Assembly (NCBI GenBank): GCA_024227975.1
Contig: JAAETV010000426.1
Coordinates: forward strand, 1 to 13,607
Length of the DNA stretch: 13,607 bases
DNA from: Actinomycetes bacterium
Lineage (GTDB): Bacteria > Actinomycetota > Acidimicrobiia > Acidimicrobiales > SZUA-35
Direction of reading: 5' to 3'
Shown here in pieces: positions 7,431 to 13,607 of this stretch. Every line of letters starts with the position of its first letter. The stretch's first letter is position 1. The position numbers were made by a program, and so were the translations under genes. The notes under the pieces were generated by a model that made no database searches, was not told the DNA's origin, and saw only the letters and a program-made list of their open reading frames with translations.

Positions 7431-8230
7431 GTGCCGTCGTCGAATCCATGCGAGTTCTGCCCCCAGGGTCATTCAACCGGCGGCCGTTGCGGATGGTGGA
7501 GCGAAACGCCCTCGTCTCGACGAAGTTGTGGCCCGTCCTGGTCGCCGGGTTTCTGGAGCCACTGTTCTATCTGATCTTGTCGAGGGAGGGCTTCGGCCAG
7601 CTCATCGACTCCGTCGATTACCTCGGTCGACAGATCGACTATGTGACCTTCGCCGCTCCAGGGCTCATGGCGGCTACCGCCATGAACGGAGCCATCGCCG
7701 ACTCGACCTTCGGGGCCTACAGCAAGCTGAAGTGGCAGAAGACGTACGAGGCCATATCGGCTACACCTTTGTCGCCGGCCGACATCGCCGTCGGGGAGGT
7801 GTTGTGGTCCCAGCTCCGGGGGGCCATCTACGCCGTAGCTTTCCTCATCTTCATGCTGATCCTGGGCCTGGTCGAGTCATGGTGGGCCATCCTGACCATT
7901 CCAGCCGCGGTGCTGATCGGGTTTGCCTTCGCCAGTTGCGGCCTCTGGGCCACCACCTACATGCGCACCTGGCAGGACTTCACCTATGTCACCCTGGCCG
8001 TGATGCCGATGTTCTTGTTCTCCGCCGTGTTCTATCCCCTGGCCACCCTGCCCGATGGGCTCCAACTGTTGGTCAGGGTGTCACCTCTCTACCAGGGGGT
8101 CGCCCTCGAGCGGGCCCTGGTCTTCGGTGACGTTGGCCTAGCCATGCTCGGCCATGCCGCGTACCTCTTGATCATGGGCTTGATCGGAATCCGCAATGCC
8201 GCCCGCCGATTCGGGATCCTCCTCGGCTGA
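7427..8230 (+). CDS. ABC-2 type exporter permease, second subunit
   Basis: A 267-residue ABC-2 permease with about six helices and the motif MPMFLFSAVFYPLATLP (193-209) at the position matching FLFSGTFFPVDQFP in its partner. The two permeases share this layout but differ widely elsewhere, so the channel is probably a heterodimer that arose by an old duplication. Its start lies inside the previous stop (ATGA, 7427-7430). A compound hairpin follows, and the next gene is convergent, so this is the last gene of the operon. Confidence 0.9.
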   Translation: MSAVVESMRVLPPGSFNRRPLRMVERNALVSTKLWPVLVAGFLEPLFYLILSREGFGQLIDSVDYLGRQIDYVTFAAPGLMAATAMNGAIADSTFGAYSKLKWQKTYEAISATPLSPADIAVGEVLWSQLRGAIYAVAFLIFMLILGLVESWWAILTIPAAVLIGFAFASCGLWATTYMRTWQDFTYVTLAVMPMFLFSAVFYPLATLPDGLQLLVRVSPLYQGVALERALVFGDVGLAMLGHAAYLLIMGLIGIRNAARRFGILLG

Positions 8231-8235
8231 TCACT

Positions 8236-8298
8236 GGGGATGACGATCGGGCTGGGAAGTCACGGTACTCACCGTGGAACTCCCAGTCATCCTTCCCC
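8236..8298. terminator. Compound hairpin between convergent genes, probable bidirectional terminator
   Basis: The core is CACGGT (8261-8266), an ACTC loop and ACCGTG (8271-8276). Outside it lie CTGGGA (8252-8257) with TCCCAG (8281-8286). Further out, GGGGATGAC on the left faces a GTCATCC...CCCC arm on the right. The structure fills most of the 78-bp gap between the ABC exporter operon and the convergent nitroreductase gene, and would act in both directions. No T-run is present. Confidence 0.55.
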
Positions 8299-8308
8299 TT
8301 GGTCTGGA

Positions 8309-8986
8309 TTAGTCGGCGAAACCTATGTATGACACCACGTCCTCATTGGCGGCCCGGATGGACTGGACGTCATTGGCAACGAAGCTCTCATCGGGGTAAC
8401 CCATGGCTACACAAGTCATGATGATCTCGTCTTCAGGGATGTTGGCAAAGTCGCGGACGACCGATGACTGCATGATGCCCTGGCCATTGATGACCGACCC
8501 AAGACCTTGGGTCCAAGCTGCCAGTACCAGCCCGTAGGTGACGGCACCGAGATCGAAATGACCCACGGTGTCATGCTCGAGAGCCTTGTCCAGGGTGACC
8601 ACGATCGATACCGGGGCGTCGAATTGTCGGAACCCGCGCATCACCCAGTCCTGGCGGCGCTCCTTGTCCTCGCGCTCGATACCCATGGCCTCGAAGAGCT
8701 GGATGGCGATCCCTACTTGCCGGTCGCGGTGGATCCCTTCGTAGCCATGACCGAGCTTGATCTCGCGGTCGACAGCGGCACCGGCCAACATGCGCTCAGT
8801 GTTGCCCTCTCGGATCCGATCCAGCGGATCCCCCGTGATGGCGTGGAGATGCCAAGGCTGGGTGTTCATCGATGACGGGGCCCGTTTGGCGATCGACACG
8901 ATCTTTTCGATCACCTCCTTGGGAACAGGGTCGGGCTTGTAGCCGCGAATACTGCGACGTTCCTGTACCAGTGACTCAAAATCCAT
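8309..8986 (-). CDS. Nitroreductase family protein (FMN-dependent oxidoreductase), second type
   Basis: A 225-residue protein with the classical opening MDFESLVQERRSIRGYKPDP, whose arginines bind the FMN phosphate. APSSMNTQPWHL (36-47) and VAMGYPDE (193-200) are the other family signatures. A charged insertion at about 80-120 (HRDRQ to ERRQDW) recalls nitrobenzoate/nitroarene-reductase type members such as PnbA and NfnB. It is expected to be a cytoplasmic FMN homodimer that uses NAD(P)H; the natural acceptor is unknown. The ATG at 8986 was chosen because the family normally begins MDF; a GTG at 9001 in the same frame would add five residues. Neither start has a good ribosome binding site. It is only distantly similar to the nitroreductase encoded at 4880-5542. 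Confidence 0.87.
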   Translation of the reverse strand: MDFESLVQERRSIRGYKPDPVPKEVIEKIVSIAKRAPSSMNTQPWHLHAITGDPLDRIREGNTERMLAGAAVDREIKLGHGYEGIHRDRQVGIAIQLFEAMGIEREDKERRQDWVMRGFRQFDAPVSIVVTLDKALEHDTVGHFDLGAVTYGLVLAAWTQGLGSVINGQGIMQSSVVRDFANIPEDEIIMTCVAMGYPDESFVANDVQSIRAANEDVVSYIGFAD

Positions 8987-9313
8987 GCTGCCAAGCTTCA
9001 CGATCGTCAGTATCGCCCTCGCGCACCTGCTGACACAAGGTCAACCGACATACTCCCTCAGCTATTGGAGGCAGTAGCTGCGGCCATCGCGAGGGTGGCC
9101 GGTGCGGCCCCGCCCGACCCAGCACCGCTTCGGGGACTAAAGCCACCGTAGTGAACGGTTCGATACTGAGGTTGACCACGAACGCGCAGGCGATCTATCC
9201 GGTCCGTAGTTGCGAGGACCACTCGCAAGCCGGTAGACACTCTCTGCACCACCCTTGTACGGTGGATCAGGGCTGGTCAGGAACCCGGCAGAGGGGTCGG
9301 GTAGAGGTCAGGT
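8987..9313. other. 327-bp divergent gap rich in inverted repeats
   Basis: This spacer lies between the nitroreductase gene and the CYTH-like gene. I find no convincing protein or known RNA gene. It does hold several inverted repeats: CAGCTA/TAGCTG (9059-9064/9075-9080), CCCTCGCG/CGCGAGGG (9016-9023/9088-9095), CCCCG/CGGGG (9108-9112/9131-9135), TCAGTATCG/CGATACTGA (9007-9015/9161-9169) and GGTCAACC/GGTTGACC (9039-9046/9170-9177). Promoters for both flanking genes must lie here. A structured leader or small RNA is possible but unproven. Confidence 0.4.
9303..9307 (+). promoter_or_regulatory. Ribosome binding site of the CYTH-like gene
   Basis: AGAGG lies six bases before the ATG at 9314, which fixes that start over others in the frame. 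Confidence 0.6.
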
Positions 9314-9913
9314 ATGAGTAAGGCACATTTCAAAGGCTCCAAGGCGCGGTACGAGTTCCGCGTCTGGGGGAAGCGCAAGGATGCCTGCAGGCGTCTGTCG
9401 ACATTAGCCGATGTCGAGCTGGAAGAGGAGTTGCATGACTGCTACCTGCTCGTGGCCGACCGTGGGTGCAACGCCAAGATTCGGCGTAATCAGCTGAAGG
9501 TCAAGACCCTGATCGGCAAGCGATCAGGCTTTGAGCGCTGGTCGACGATGTGGCATCGGCTCTCCGACGAGGTGCCCCAGCCCTTCGATCAGCTCATGTC
9601 AGAGTTGAGCAATCGCAGCCCTCGCAAGCGCGGCCATGAGCGAACCGTCGCCAGGACAATCGACAAACTCGATCTGGACAACGACCTTCGAGCGGTGGTG
9701 GTCGACAAGCATCGCCGACGCTTCCAGTTCGGATCGATCCGGGCGGAAGCGACCGATCTCTTTGTCCAAGGCCAGCCACGCCGACTCCGCACCCTCGCCA
9801 TCGAAGGCCCGGATCTCGACGACCTGATCAGGGTCCGCTCACTCCTCGGCCTGGCCAAGGTTCCGAACCTGGCCCTCCACCTCGCGGTCGAGCTCCAACA
9901 CGGCGGAGAATAG
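9314..9913 (+). CDS. CYTH-like domain protein
   Basis: A 199-residue basic, soluble protein without signal peptide or membrane helix. The pattern fits a CYTH-like (triphosphate tunnel) fold: an N-terminal strand ARYEFRVWGK (11-20), a strand KIRRNQLKVKTL (55-66) leading to GFERW (72-76), then FQFGSIRAEATDLFV (137-151) and RLRTLAIEGPD (157-167) as late strands, and a helical end. This matches a little-studied bacterial group I recall only by its motifs, so the family call is moderate. The canonical N-terminal ExExK motif of adenylate cyclase CyaB, thiamine triphosphatase and inorganic triphosphatases is not present; here it reads EFRVW. A classical metal-dependent triphosphatase activity is therefore doubtful. 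It stands alone, divergent from a nitroreductase gene and convergent with the ABC importer. Confidence 0.6.
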   Translation: MSKAHFKGSKARYEFRVWGKRKDACRRLSTLADVELEEELHDCYLLVADRGCNAKIRRNQLKVKTLIGKRSGFERWSTMWHRLSDEVPQPFDQLMSELSNRSPRKRGHERTVARTIDKLDLDNDLRAVVVDKHRRRFQFGSIRAEATDLFVQGQPRRLRTLAIEGPDLDDLIRVRSLLGLAKVPNLALHLAVELQHGGE

Positions 9914-10017
9914 ACTCCAAGAGGCCTGACGAGGGCCTGGCGGTCTGACTCGATGGGCTGGGGTGGCTAGCCACTCGACTTCGATGATCCCAGCCGCAGT
10001 GATTGCAAGGGCAGTGT

Positions 10018-10057
10018 GACCCGCCTGGCTGTACCTCGATCGGCCGCCAGGCGGGTC
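10018..10057. terminator. Strong 12-bp-stem hairpin between convergent genes
   Basis: GACCCGCCTGGC (10018-10029) and GCCAGGCGGGTC (10046-10057) are perfectly complementary, with a 16-base loop. The hairpin lies 11 bases beyond the stop of the substrate-binding protein gene and about 100 bases beyond the stop of the CYTH-like gene. It is the likely terminator of the importer operon. No U-tract follows on either strand. Confidence 0.6.
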
Positions 10058-10068
10058 CAAAGGCCCTA

Positions 10069-11235
10069 CTATTCGCCGCCTTCCACCACCTCGACATCTA
10101 TTCGGGCAAAGTCGTTCCCGAACACATCGATACCGGCTGCTTCGAGGTTGGCGACCGCCTCCTCGGCGATATCGGTGCGGAAGGCTCCTTCATCGGGGGC
10201 GGCACTGAGGATGCCTTCTTCGGTTGCGATCGTGACCGTCTGGTCGTAGAGCGCAGCGTCCATGATCCCTACGCCGGCCGGTGATGGCCACACCAGAGCG
10301 TTGATCTCGTTCATCATCCATGCCTGGTGGGCCGGCCCGCCAAATGGAGGGCCTGCATCCACGACGACATCGACACACTCTTGGGAGTTGTCACGGCAAT
10401 GGGCCCAGCCTCGCAATGAGGCTTCGACGAACTTGACGGCGATCTCCCGGTACTCGGCATCGTCGTCGAGACGGTCGGCATCGGCCCAAATTGCATCCTG
10501 GAGCATCGCCGTTCCGACATCGTTCCAGTCGATGACGTTCAGATCCTCAGGCTGGAACAGCTCACCGGTGTCCGGGTTGATCGTCTCCAGCACCTGGGCG
10601 TATTCGTTGTAGATCATGGCCTGGGCCGCATCGATGTCCCCATTGATGAGCGCCGTCATGTTGAAGTCCTGCTGAACGAGGGTCACGTCGCCCTGGGGGT
10701 CGAGCCCATTGGCCCGTAGCCCGGCGAACAACTCGAACTCGTTGCCAAAGCCCCAGTTACCGACATTCTTGCCTTCGAGGTCGGCGACCGAGGTGATTCC
10801 CGAATCGACGAACGACACTTGGAGAGTGCCACTGCGCTGGAAGACCTGAGCGATGTTGGTGATGTTCAGCCCTTCTTCACGAGGTACGAGCCCCCGAGGC
10901 ACCCAGGAGATGGCAAAGTCGGCCCCACCCGAATCGAGAACGGTGGCAGGAACAATGTCGACCCCTCCGTCGATGATGGTTACGTCGAGGCCGACATCCT
11001 CGTAGAAGCCAAGATCGCGGGCGGCGAAGTAGCCAGCGAACTGTGATTGGGGCACCCACTGGAGTTGGAGCTTGACCGGGGTGAGATCATCCGATCCAGC
11101 ATCGCCTTCCTCGCCGGATGCCGCCCCATCCTCGTCCTCACCATCATCTCCATCGCTGCCGCATGCGGCTGCGACCAATGTGAAGGCCATCAATGTGGCG
11201 AGCAATCGCCACCAGGTTCTTGTCTGCTTGATCAT
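10069..11235 (-). CDS. ABC importer substrate-binding lipoprotein, NMT1/THI5-like
   Basis: A 388-residue lipoprotein. A basic N-terminus and hydrophobic core lead to a VAAAC lipobox with Cys 25 as the lipidated residue. A very acidic Asp/Glu/Gly linker (about 26-50) tethers the binding domain. LQWVPQSQFAGYFAARDLG (58-76), GFYEDVGLDVTIIDGG and the later GADFAISW and QRSGTLQVSF are typical of the NMT1/THI5 and TauA/SsuA branch, which binds small compounds such as pyrimidine precursors of thiamine, riboflavin, taurine or sulfonates. QFAGY and FGNEFEL recall RibY-like and ThiY-like proteins, but the ligand cannot be set from the sequence alone. The THI5 CCCFC-type cysteine motif is absent, so it is not a pyrimidine synthase. 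The start is firm: AGGAGAGG lies five bases before the ATG. It is the last gene of the importer operon, 22 bp after the permease B stop. Confidence 0.87.
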   Translation of the reverse strand: MIKQTRTWWRLLATLMAFTLVAAACGSDGDDGEDEDGAASGEEGDAGSDDLTPVKLQLQWVPQSQFAGYFAARDLGFYEDVGLDVTIIDGGVDIVPATVLDSGGADFAISWVPRGLVPREEGLNITNIAQVFQRSGTLQVSFVDSGITSVADLEGKNVGNWGFGNEFELFAGLRANGLDPQGDVTLVQQDFNMTALINGDIDAAQAMIYNEYAQVLETINPDTGELFQPEDLNVIDWNDVGTAMLQDAIWADADRLDDDAEYREIAVKFVEASLRGWAHCRDNSQECVDVVVDAGPPFGGPAHQAWMMNEINALVWPSPAGVGIMDAALYDQTVTIATEEGILSAAPDEGAFRTDIAEEAVANLEAAGIDVFGNDFARIDVEVVEGGE

Positions 11236-11240
11236 GAGTA

Positions 11241-11248
11241 CCTCTCCT
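11241..11248 (-). promoter_or_regulatory. Strong ribosome binding site of the substrate-binding protein
   Basis: On the minus strand AGGAGAGG precedes the ATG at 11235 by five bases. It is the strongest site in the importer operon, in line with binding proteins being needed in excess over the membrane subunits. Confidence 0.7.
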
Positions 11249-11257
11249 GACTCGTGA

Positions 11258-12070
11258 CTACTTTGTTTGTGTCGAACGTGATCCGCTGTCGCCGCCCCCG
11301 ACCCGGATCGAAGAATGCCATGGCATCAGCCACCGCTCCAGCACCACCGCGACCATATACAACAACGTGCCGATCATGGTGCCGGCCAGCACTGCGGCCC
11401 ACGCCTGGTCGTATCGGGTGAGCCCGGCCGATTGGGTGATGATCGGACCGAGGGCATCCTGACGGCCCCCGAAGTACTCGGCCACGATGGCAGCGATCAC
11501 CGCCAACGATGACGACAGTTTCAGGGCCGTGAAGAAGAAAGGCATAGCGTTGGGGATGCGAACCTCACGAGTGGTGCGCCAGGTGCTGGCGGCATAAGAC
11601 TCCATCAGCTCGAGCTGGTTGCGCTCCACCTGGGTCAGTCCCTTGGTGGTGTTGATGAAGATGGGGAAGAACACCAGGATCACCACGATGGCCTGATTGG
11701 ATCGGGGTGAGGTCAGCCCGTACCAGTTGTTGAAGATTGGGGCCAGGGCAATGATGGGGATGGCGTTGACGGCGACCGCCAGCGGGGTGATGGTCTCACT
11801 GGCCGTGCGAAACCTGGTGACGAGTAGAGCGGCCAGCACGGCGAGAACGACGCCTGCGGCGAGACCGGTGACGATCACGAAACCCGTGTTGAGGGTGGCG
11901 GCCCAGATCTCTGACCGGTTCTCGATCATGGCCGAGACGATCTCACTCGGCGCGGGCAATACGAACCCCTCAGGGTCGATGACGGCGAGTGATACCTCCC
12001 ACACCGCGAAGATGATGACGCCGGCCGCGGCGGGGACCGCTAAGCCCTCGGCCCGCCGTTGCCAGCTCAT
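11258..12070 (-). CDS. ABC importer permease B (BPD transport family, SsuC/TauC-like)
   Basis: A 270-residue inner-membrane permease with about six helices. FVLPAPSEIVSAM (36-48) is the conserved segment after the first helix. The EAA-type cytoplasmic loop that docks on the ATPase is ELMESYAASTWRTTREVRIP (154-173). EYFGGRQDALG follows in the next periplasmic part, as in SsuC/ThiX permeases. The start lies within the ATPase stop (ATGA, 12067-12070). It is full length, whereas its partner permease A lies two genes upstream; the two differ in sequence, which points to a heterodimeric channel. Confidence 0.9.
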   Translation of the reverse strand: MSWQRRAEGLAVPAAAGVIIFAVWEVSLAVIDPEGFVLPAPSEIVSAMIENRSEIWAATLNTGFVIVTGLAAGVVLAVLAALLVTRFRTASETITPLAVAVNAIPIIALAPIFNNWYGLTSPRSNQAIVVILVFFPIFINTTKGLTQVERNQLELMESYAASTWRTTREVRIPNAMPFFFTALKLSSSLAVIAAIVAEYFGGRQDALGPIITQSAGLTRYDQAWAAVLAGTMIGTLLYMVAVVLERWLMPWHSSIRVGGGDSGSRSTQTK

Positions 12071-12855
12071 TCCTCGACCGATCGCAGGGCAGTGCGGATC
12101 TCGGTTACCTTCTCGAAGAACTCAGGTTGCTCGCGGGTCGACTCGTCCCGCTGGCCCAGATCGACGTCGATGACCGATGCAATCCTGCCCGGCCGGGGAG
12201 ACATGACTACCACCCTGGTCGACAGGTAGGCGGCCTCAGGAATGGAGTGGGTGACGAAGATGATCGTGGTCTCGGTTTCGGTCCAGATACGGAGGAGCTC
12301 ATCTTGCATGTGCTCCCGGGTCATTTCGTCGAGGGCACCGAACGGTTCGTCCATCAGCAGCAGTGCCGGGCTGAAGGCCAGAGCTCTGGCAATGGCGATA
12401 CGTTGCTGCATCCCCCCCGAGAGCTCGGCCGGATGGTGGGCGGCGAACTCGCCCAGCTTGACCAACTCCAGCATCTCCTGTGACCGGCGCCGCCGATCAC
12501 CCTTGGACCACCCCATCAACTCCAACGGCAGCTCGATGTTCTTGGCTACTGAACGCCAGTCGAAGAGCCCAGCCCGCTGGAAAACCATCCCATAGTCCTG
12601 ATCGAGACGGGCCTGCTCTGCCGGCTTGCCATTGACGTCGACCGAACCCTTCGTCGGCTCAACCAGCGACGCCACCAGACGTAGCAGGGTGCTCTTCCCG
12701 CACCCCGAGGGCCCAATGAGGGTGACGAAATCGCCTGGCTCCACCGTGAGATCGATGTCATCCAGGGCATGGACTTCATTGTCTCGTCCCTGGTTGAACG
12801 TCTTGGAGGCGTCCTGAACCGCCACCGCCGTATTGCTCACGCCAGTACCACTCAT
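12067..12855 (-). CDS. ABC importer ATP-binding subunit (SsuB/TauB-like)
   Basis: A 262-residue ATPase of the nitrate/sulfonate/taurine type. Walker A is GPSGCGKST (48-56), the Q-loop VFQRAGLFDWRSV (91-103), the signature LSGGMQQR (145-152), Walker B ALLLMDEPFGALD (164-176) and the H-loop VTHSIPEA (201-208). DWRSV after the Q-loop resembles the PW-x-x-V seen in SsuB/TauB proteins, with Asp in place of Pro. All catalytic residues are present. Its ATG lies in the permease A stop (12852-12855) and its stop overlaps the permease B start, so the gene is translationally coupled on both sides. Confidence 0.92.
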   Translation of the reverse strand: MSGTGVSNTAVAVQDASKTFNQGRDNEVHALDDIDLTVEPGDFVTLIGPSGCGKSTLLRLVASLVEPTKGSVDVNGKPAEQARLDQDYGMVFQRAGLFDWRSVAKNIELPLELMGWSKGDRRRRSQEMLELVKLGEFAAHHPAELSGGMQQRIAIARALAFSPALLLMDEPFGALDEMTREHMQDELLRIWTETETTIIFVTHSIPEAAYLSTRVVVMSPRPGRIASVIDVDLGQRDESTREQPEFFEKVTEIRTALRSVEE

Positions 12856-13607
12856 GACACTGCCTCCCGACCTTGGCGTCCGAGGATGAGCCGTTCGAGG
12901 CCCACGATCGACAAGAAAACGAGGATCCCCAACAGGGCCGATCCAATGACGGCGGCATAGAGACGCTCGGGTCCAGAGCTGTAATTGAAGGCAGCGCTGA
13001 GGATCCGGCGTCCCAGTCCTCCACTGACTCCGCCCGAGATCTCACCAACGATGGCGCCCACGATCGACGCCGTGGCCGCGATCTTGAAGGCGGCGAAGAG
13101 GTAGGGGACCGAGGCCGGTAGCCGCAGGCGCCACAGAGTCTGACCCCAGCTGGCGGCGTAGGACACCATCAACTCCAGGTCCTCGGCCCGGGGTGCTTGC
13201 AAGCCACGCAGGCCGTTGACAGCAACGGGAAAGAAGGTCAAGAAGGCAGCGATGATCGACACCGACATCCAATCCTGCCACTCCCAAGGCAAGAAGTCAG
13301 TGTTCTTCCGGCTCCAGATGATCACGATGGGAGCGATGGCGATGATAGGGATCGTCTGACTGGCGATCACGTAGGGTAGTAGACCCTGTTCGAGCCGACG
13401 CCACCGGGCCAAACCGATGGCGATGCCAAGCCCGATCACGACACCGACGGCGAAACCGGCGGCCGCTTCGCGCAGGGTGAAGGCCGCCTCACCCACCAGC
13501 TGACGCCCCAACGACGAAGCCGTCCCCCCCGGAGTCTCACCGAAGGCTCCGAGGATCGATCCGAGGGGAGGCATGTTCAGATCGTCGGTGCGGGGGAGGA
13601 CAGAGCC
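12852..13607 (-). CDS. ABC importer permease A (BPD transport family; 5' end outside window)
   Basis: The visible 251 residues are open to the window edge. An ATG at 13574 exists, but the eleven codons before it are in frame without a stop and read GSVLPRTDDLN. This matches the conserved LPxP segment that follows helix 1 in this family, so the true start and first helix most likely lie beyond the window. The remaining part has about five helices, SQTIPIIAIAPIVIIW in the middle and the EAA-type loop ELMVSYAASWGQTLWRLRLP. A C-terminal helix ends near ERLILGRQGREAVS. This is the first visible gene of the importer operon, and its stop overlaps the ATPase start. The promoter, and any riboswitch, would be outside the window. 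Confidence 0.88.
   Translation of the reverse strand, partial: GSVLPRTDDLNMPPLGSILGAFGETPGGTASSLGRQLVGEAAFTLREAAAGFAVGVVIGLGIAIGLARWRRLEQGLLPYVIASQTIPIIAIAPIVIIWSRKNTDFLPWEWQDWMSVSIIAAFLTFFPVAVNGLRGLQAPRAEDLELMVSYAASWGQTLWRLRLPASVPYLFAAFKIAATASIVGAIVGEISGGVSGGLGRRILSAAFNYSSGPERLYAAVIGSALLGILVFLSIVGLERLILGRQGREAVS

Noticed and set aside
7528..8130. 200-codon plus-strand frame inside the second exporter permease
   Set aside because: Arg/His/Pro-rich composition typical of a shifted frame; the overlapping permease is clearly real.
9172..9200. TTGACC followed after 17 bases by CTATCC as a promoter for the CYTH-like gene
   Set aside because: The -35 box is good but the -10 box is a poor match and lies over 100 bases from the start codon; not enough to call.
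8976..9252. Two minus-strand frames of about 65 codons in the divergent gap
   Set aside because: No ribosome binding site, no recognisable sequence, and composition not coding-like.
1..13607. Defence system, CRISPR, transposon or phage island
   Set aside because: No repeats with spacers, no transposase, integrase, nuclease or phage motif in any frame read; gene content is transport and oxidoreductase genes.

Overview
The window is about 13.6 kb of GC-rich bacterial DNA with densely packed genes. It looks like an actinobacterium, plausibly of the Acidimicrobiia. That placement is inferred from base composition, GAGGAG-type ribosome binding sites, ATGA and TGATG start/stop overlaps, and the protein families present (DUF3817, an actinobacterial membrane-anchored domain, DrrAB-like exporters). 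No marker gene confirms it. I see no rRNA, tRNA, CRISPR array, insertion sequence or phage gene.

Left part (1-4837). A very long minus-strand reading frame begins at 3119 and leaves the window at base 1 without a stop. Its first 260 codons encode a two-helix, membrane-anchored extracytoplasmic domain. The rest is an MMPL/RND-family transporter. The two parts share one frame, yet a strong ribosome binding site and an ATG sit at the junction (2339), so this is either a natural fusion or two genes joined by loss of a stop. Divergent from it is a secreted RTX-type calcium-binding repeat protein (3336-4166). A hairpin follows, then a small DUF3817 membrane protein (4502-4837).

Middle part (4880-8986). 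A three-gene plus-strand operon encodes an ABC-2 type exporter: an ATPase and two different permeases, translationally coupled by overlapping codons. Two distantly related FMN nitroreductase-family genes flank it, both on the minus strand. The first is divergent from the operon across a 77-80 bp spacer that holds a bulged palindrome and three copies of CGCTAG. The second is convergent with it across a compound hairpin.

Right part (8987-13607). A 327-bp gap rich in inverted repeats precedes a CYTH-like protein gene (9314-9913). Facing it across a 12-bp-stem hairpin is a minus-strand ABC importer operon of the taurine/NMT1-THI5 type. In transcription order it encodes permease A (cut by the window edge), ATPase, permease B and a substrate-binding lipoprotein. 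The first three overlap by ATGA. The binding protein has its own strong ribosome binding site. The two unlike permeases suggest a heterodimeric channel. The substrate is unknown; a small aromatic, thiamine- or riboflavin-related compound is possible from the binding-protein family.
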